A stretch of 64,000 nucleotides of DNA, from contig CM055317.2 in assembly GCA_029255685.2 (NCBI GenBank), positions 18,206,001 through 18,270,000 on the forward strand, given 5' to 3'. The DNA is from Silene conica (Eukaryota > Streptophyta > Magnoliopsida > Caryophyllales > Caryophyllaceae). Shown here piece by piece: positions 59,961 through 64,000 of this stretch; position 1 is the first letter of the stretch; each line of letters begins with the position of its first letter. The notes under the pieces were generated by a model, which worked only from the letters and a program-made list of their open reading frames with translations, had not been told where the DNA came from and made no database searches. Made by a program: the position numbers and the translations under genes.

Positions 59961-60109
59961 ACACGTCACCTCACTTAATGACAACACACCCACTTGCATC
60001 CTCCATATTCTACAAATTTGACCGTATCTGGCATAAATGGTACGTATTTGGCCCGTCGCAAGTTTGCGACGGGTATGTCCGTCTTAAGAAAAACGGACTG
60101 AAACATATA

Positions 60110-60421
60110 AGACCCCAGAAATTGGTGTTGCCAACATTTTTCTACTAATTTACTAAAATCATTTCGAAGGGTCCACATAAGTTCGAATCGAAAAGGAGGG
60201 GCTTTCATATGAACTTGGTCATGAAACTTCACAGATATAGGACAATGGTCGGAACTAGTGAAAGCATGATGCATAAACCGCATGTTTGGATAATTACTAA
60301 GCCAATCAGGAGATGCCAAAGCTCTATCAAGAATTTCAAAAACATTTTCACAACCAGCTTTCCTTTTTCTCCAAGTAAAAAAATTATCGGAGAAGGGGAG
60401 ATCTGCACGAAATCTTTATAA
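60110..60421 (-). pseudogene. Second L1 LINE, ORF2 endonuclease part
   Basis: The minus-strand frame reads PFSDNFFTWRKRKAGCENVF, ILDRALASPDWLSNYP and SSDHCPISVKF, the C-terminal half of the L1 endonuclease with its final SDH motif, then FELMWTLRNDFSKLVEKCWQ. It breaks off at the 9-bp target duplication of the MULE and resumes at 49136. The LINE 5' part before 60421 is missing. Confidence 0.8.
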
Positions 60422-61100
60422 AATGGAAAAACAAATTAACTAAAAAATTAATTGATATAAAGAATAACACCAAAAAAATCGTACTTTCTTCTCACCCTCG
60501 TATATTGAGTACGTCTACATGTCTAATGGAATCGTAAGGTTACTTATGCTTCTCAAAAATTAGGGGTTTCTCTTACAAGAAAATTGATATTACATGCGGC
60601 TACGTGAAAAATGATCTATTGTAATACCCTCTATAAAGTAACATTAAGTACTCTGCGTAAATAAAGAAATTATGGATGAGGTAAACATATGGAGATTAAT
60701 ATGTTGTTTGGTTACACCAAGAAAGAGAACTAATGATCCATTCACACTCACATTCACATAAGTCTCCAATATAGACATATAGTTATCATGACATAGTTGG
60801 TAGAGGTGTCAATTTCCATCTAGGAAATGGAGGTCCGATCCGATTCTTCATAACTACATAATATGGATAAAAAAAATTGGCCTTAGTCCATGTTACCTCT
60901 TTCAAAATATATGAAAAAATTGCTTAATATAAAATTCGAACCCATAACTTTTAGACAAGTGGCATATTCTAAACCATTAAATCAAAATGTATTATATTCT
61001 ACAACTTTAAGTCAATATTTTTATATATACTTCGTAGTATTTTAGAGAAAACATTATTTTCAAAAAGATATCTATAAGTCCAATTTCCCCCATTTTTTTT
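60422..61100. other. AT-rich spacer
   Basis: No gene, paired termini or RNA gene recognised. Confidence 0.5.
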
Positions 61101-61305
61101 TCGATAAGTCTTGCTTGTGATGGGTCACCATTTGTGACGGATATTTTGTGAGATAAAATTGATACAAAATGAGTTAGTGGAGAAAGGGGACCACATGAAT
61201 AGTGTCGAGAAAGAGAAAAAGTGGGTATTTTGTGAGAGGAAACGGTATCTGTTACAAGCTTGCGACGGATATTATCGTTGCAAATAAGAATTTGTGTTTT
61301 TTCTT
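61101..61305. mobile_element. MULE-related MITE scrap
   Basis: The right side, complemented, reads ATTCTTATTTGCAACGATAA then TCCGTCGCAAGCTTGTAACA, close to the left terminus of the 11-kb MULE. The left side (CTTGCTTGTGATGGGTCACC) is only a loose partner. It suggests a small relative of the same MULE family. Confidence 0.4.
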
Positions 61306-61422
61306 TACTTAAATATTAATTAATATAGGAAAAAAAATTCAAAATATAAAAATATTTCCTTAGAGACGCGTAGATAACGCGTTGATTTTTTTTTTTGTGC
61401 CCCCTTGCACAAAAATCCTGGG

Positions 61423-61610
61423 TCCGCCACTGGCGGCGGCGGTAGTGGTAGGGGTGTCATGACAGTGGTGGTGGTAGGAGTGTCATGGCGGTGGTGGAGG
61501 CGCCGGTGGTGGGGGTGGGGGTGTCATGTCGGTGGTGGTGGTGGGAGTGGGGGTGGTCACGACGATGGCGGTGGCGTCATGGTGGTTGTTTGGTGTTGGC
61601 TTGTGTGATG
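61423..61610. repeat. GGT/GGC-rich low-complexity patch
   Basis: A run of GGTGGTGG and GGCGGCGG words with TGTCATG interspersed. The frames across it (Gly/Trp/Val on one strand, Pro/Thr/His on the other) are products of composition. Just before it, TCCTGGGTCCGCCACTG looks like a transposon edge, but no partner was found. Confidence 0.7.
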
Positions 61611-61806
61611 ATAGTCGCAAGTGTGGTGGTAGGTGAAGAAGGTGGTTGAAGGGTAACAAAGGTAATGAAATCTCATACCCTAGGGGTGGAGGTAAGAAAT
61701 TAGATGAATTGAGGTATAAGGAAGTGAGTTTCGTTCCTTGTGTTTGTTTCAAACACAAGAAATGAGTAACTTTGTTTCCATTGCCATTTCCCTTTCTTAT
61801 AAACAC

Positions 61807-64000
61807 TCAACCAAATGCCCCTCTTAATATCATATCACTAAGTAATGACTAAATTTATCATTAGTTTGTCACATAGACTCTTCATCTTCTATATTTGACT
61901 CTTAGAAAATCATTAGACTAATGTGAATTGTTGTCGTTGAAAGAATGTGGTTTAAATCTAAAATGTGATACTTTTTATTTTTAAGAATATCATTAAGCTA
62001 CACAATTTTTTTTGTTTTAATAACTTTTAAATAAATTAATGTATAGATTTTGAGATGATTTCATAAAAGTCAATTTTACCGATTATAAGAAAACAAATAA
62101 GACATTTTTAACCAACATTTCGTTATATGAAAATCAATTAAGAAAAATTAGTATGAATAATTTTAATTGAGTCAAGTAACATGTTTTCTTACAAAAATTT
62201 TAACTAAAATGGTACTTTTAGTTATAATCATCGGTTATGAATTTGTAAAACCTAACATTAATTTTTAATTTTCTTTAATTCATCGAATATTTAAAATACA
62301 CATTTAATTTTAGAATAATAATTATGTCTTTTTAATTTTTTTAATTTGTATGTTACAAAATATATAATGTCATCCTGAAATTCCAGTATATATGTATTTA
62401 GGTAGAAGGGTTATTTTAATACTTTTATATAACTATTAGGTGACATTGTGATAGTCTAGAAACACAAAATCCTTATTAATTTTTTATGAACAAATATATA
62501 ACATTTCCAACAAACATCTCTTCAATATAAAATAAATTTAAAAAATTAGTATGGACAACCTTAAACATTAACATGTTCTATAACAAAAACTCTAATTAAA
62601 ATTTCGGTTTTAATTATAAATTATGAAACTTGGATTTGAAATTGGAGTTACATCACTTTTGGAATTTTTTAACTTATAAATTTATCAATTTACAATGAGA
62701 TAATGCTTACCTTTCTATTGATTAATTAACATATAAAAATACCAGATACAATAAGATAATATAGGCTATAAATATATAATATTGGTACTAATTTACAGTT
62801 AAATAGAGGAAAATAATAACATATATTTTATCACTAATAATCATCATAATATGAGGTCTTTGAGTGTCAACGTACAATAAAACCAAGTTCTCTTTGTAAT
62901 TAGTAGCCATCATTTTACAAAATTAATTCACAATATTTTTCATCGCATGATACTAACCTTGCTTCCGAATTCATCACTAAAAGAATCAAATTAATTAGTC
63001 AAATGAAACACTATAGTTTTGCATACAAAAATTAATGTCCTTTAAGAGCTCAATTATTAAGTTCAATTTAGAAATTAATTTATGTACCAAAAAAATAATT
63101 AGAATTAATTTGTTATAAACATTGAGAAACTACGGTGAAAATCAAAATAGCAAAAAGTATAAACTATATGAGATTAGGAGAAGACGTACAATATTTATCG
63201 ACAAATCCAAAATTAAAATCTTGGTTGTGAAAATATGAGTCTAATTTACAGAATTATTTTTTCACATACGAACTTTACTCTTTCACATACATTTTTTCAT
63301 TAATTTTCCATGTTATACACTTTTCAAACTTAATCAATTACCCCTTCTCATACCCTAATATCAACTTTAAATTAAATTGATCCAAAAACTTATAACAATG
63401 GACCCTAATTCTTCAATTGGTGAACTAATTTAGTTTATTTAATCAATTATTAATAAGTTTGAATGAGTTTTATTTATTTAATAAATTTAATCAATTATTA
63501 AAGCTAAGACTTCGTTGGGTAGGCCCAAGGATACACGACGAGCAAGAATTTGGAGCCTTTCCCTGTACTGTGAAGGGTCTTTCATCGGTCAATCGATCCA
63601 CTCGTGCAGACACTTAGCTTGCCTTGTTTTTCAATTGTCTCACGAGAAACTATCTACCCATCTTTTGGTCAATCAGGATCTCGCCGCAAACCACGACATT
63701 CCAGAAGAAGAATAATTAAAACAGATGTTTGCTATGAAGGGGAAGATGAGACCCCAAATAAAACATTCAGATCGAGTGGTTTTACACTTTGATGTTGATT
63801 CCGAGGTCGCTCAGTGCGAGGTTGGCCGACGATTTGACTGACCAGAGGGTTGAACGGAGGTGGTGTTGGCGGTGAAGAGAGATAAGAAAAGGGAGAAAAA
63901 AATCAGTTAGGTTAGGGATTGAAAAACATGATAAGGGTACTATGATAAAAGACGTATGTAAAAAAGTAAAATCCGTATATAAAAAAACATGTCCCTTAAT
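61807..64000. other. AT-rich terminal stretch
   Basis: 61807-63490 shows no gene. 63500-63880 is less AT-rich and has a 66-codon plus frame (MGRPKDTRRARIWSLSLYCE) and an overlapping 62-codon frame, neither with a recognisable domain. It may be the first part of a gene or a decayed fragment; I cannot tell. Confidence 0.4.

Larger units (their letters stand above)
49146..60100. mobile_element. Mutator-like element (MULE), about 11 kb with nested insertions
   Basis: Left terminus CACCAATTCTTATTTGCAAC, followed by ACCCGTCGCAAGCTTGTGAC; right terminus, complemented, CAGTCCGTTTTTCTTAAGAC, followed by ACCCGTCGCAAACTTGCGAC. These form roughly 60-bp imperfect inverted repeats. The flanks AAACAGATA (49137-49145) and AAACATATA (60101-60109) are a 9-bp target duplication with one mismatch. 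It separates two parts of one LINE. Excluding the CACTA (49465-54327) and the Gypsy solo LTR (54559-56617) it is about 4 kb. I recognise no MULE transposase, only an acidic frame at 57292 and exon-like DNA at 54432-54553. Confidence 0.75.

Noticed and set aside
61405-61806. Gly/Trp-rich and Pro-rich overlapping frames
   Set aside because: They arise from GGT/GGC low-complexity DNA and show no domain or start context.
63515-63792. Frames MGRPKDTRRARIWSL and a basic overlapping frame as a gene
   Set aside because: Two short frames overlap, with no domain, splice logic or promoter visible before the window ends.

Overview
This window looks like plant nuclear DNA, most likely from a eudicot with an AT-rich, transposon-filled genome. 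The basis is an intron-containing plant E3 ligase gene, plant-type Copia, Gypsy, L1, CACTA, hAT, Stowaway, MULE, SINE and Helitron signatures, and captured plant gene exons. I cannot name the species; Caryophyllales is only a guess. No rRNA, tRNA gene or CRISPR array was seen.

Layout. 1-8579: most of a very young Copia-type element with an open gag frame, no recognisable pol and matching LTRs (a TR-GAG-like non-autonomous element). 8580-10477: the right end of a CACTA-like transposon holding a near-perfect 53-bp inverted repeat. 10620-12540: a Copia LTR on the minus strand and a solo LTR with a perfect 5-bp target duplication. 14329-20335: three diverged copies of an unrecognised small gene with shared exon-intron layout, interleaved with a hAT MITE that carries a Stowaway MITE, tandem repeats and a Helitron end. 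20341-22120: Gypsy and MULE debris. 22136-30139: a full-length L1 LINE (minus strand) split by a 3.2-kb CACTA element that carries exons of two host genes, a trichome-birefringence-like (TBL) protein and a leucine-rich-repeat protein. 30178-32346: a SINE, a decayed GRF zinc-finger gene and a second Helitron end. 33941-41740: the only host gene that looks intact, a six-coding-region RING-H2 E3 ubiquitin ligase of the MBR1/MBR2/RHG1A family on the minus strand. 42065-47222: paired MITEs and a broken Copia fragment holding another solo LTR. 47223-60421: a second L1 LINE cut in two by an 11-kb Mutator-like element, itself filled with a 4.9-kb CACTA (with its own nested LINE) and a 2-kb Gypsy solo LTR. 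60422-64000: mostly AT-rich DNA with a GGT/GGC-rich patch.

The genes do not form a pathway. The window is best read as a stack of nested insertions whose order can be recovered from target site duplications, around one host gene whose splice sites and RING-H2 zinc ligands are all in place. The observations most worth following are the double gene capture in the CACTA element, the unknown three-copy gene family with a possible 50-residue product, the gag-only retroelement, and the LINE/MULE/CACTA/LINE stack.
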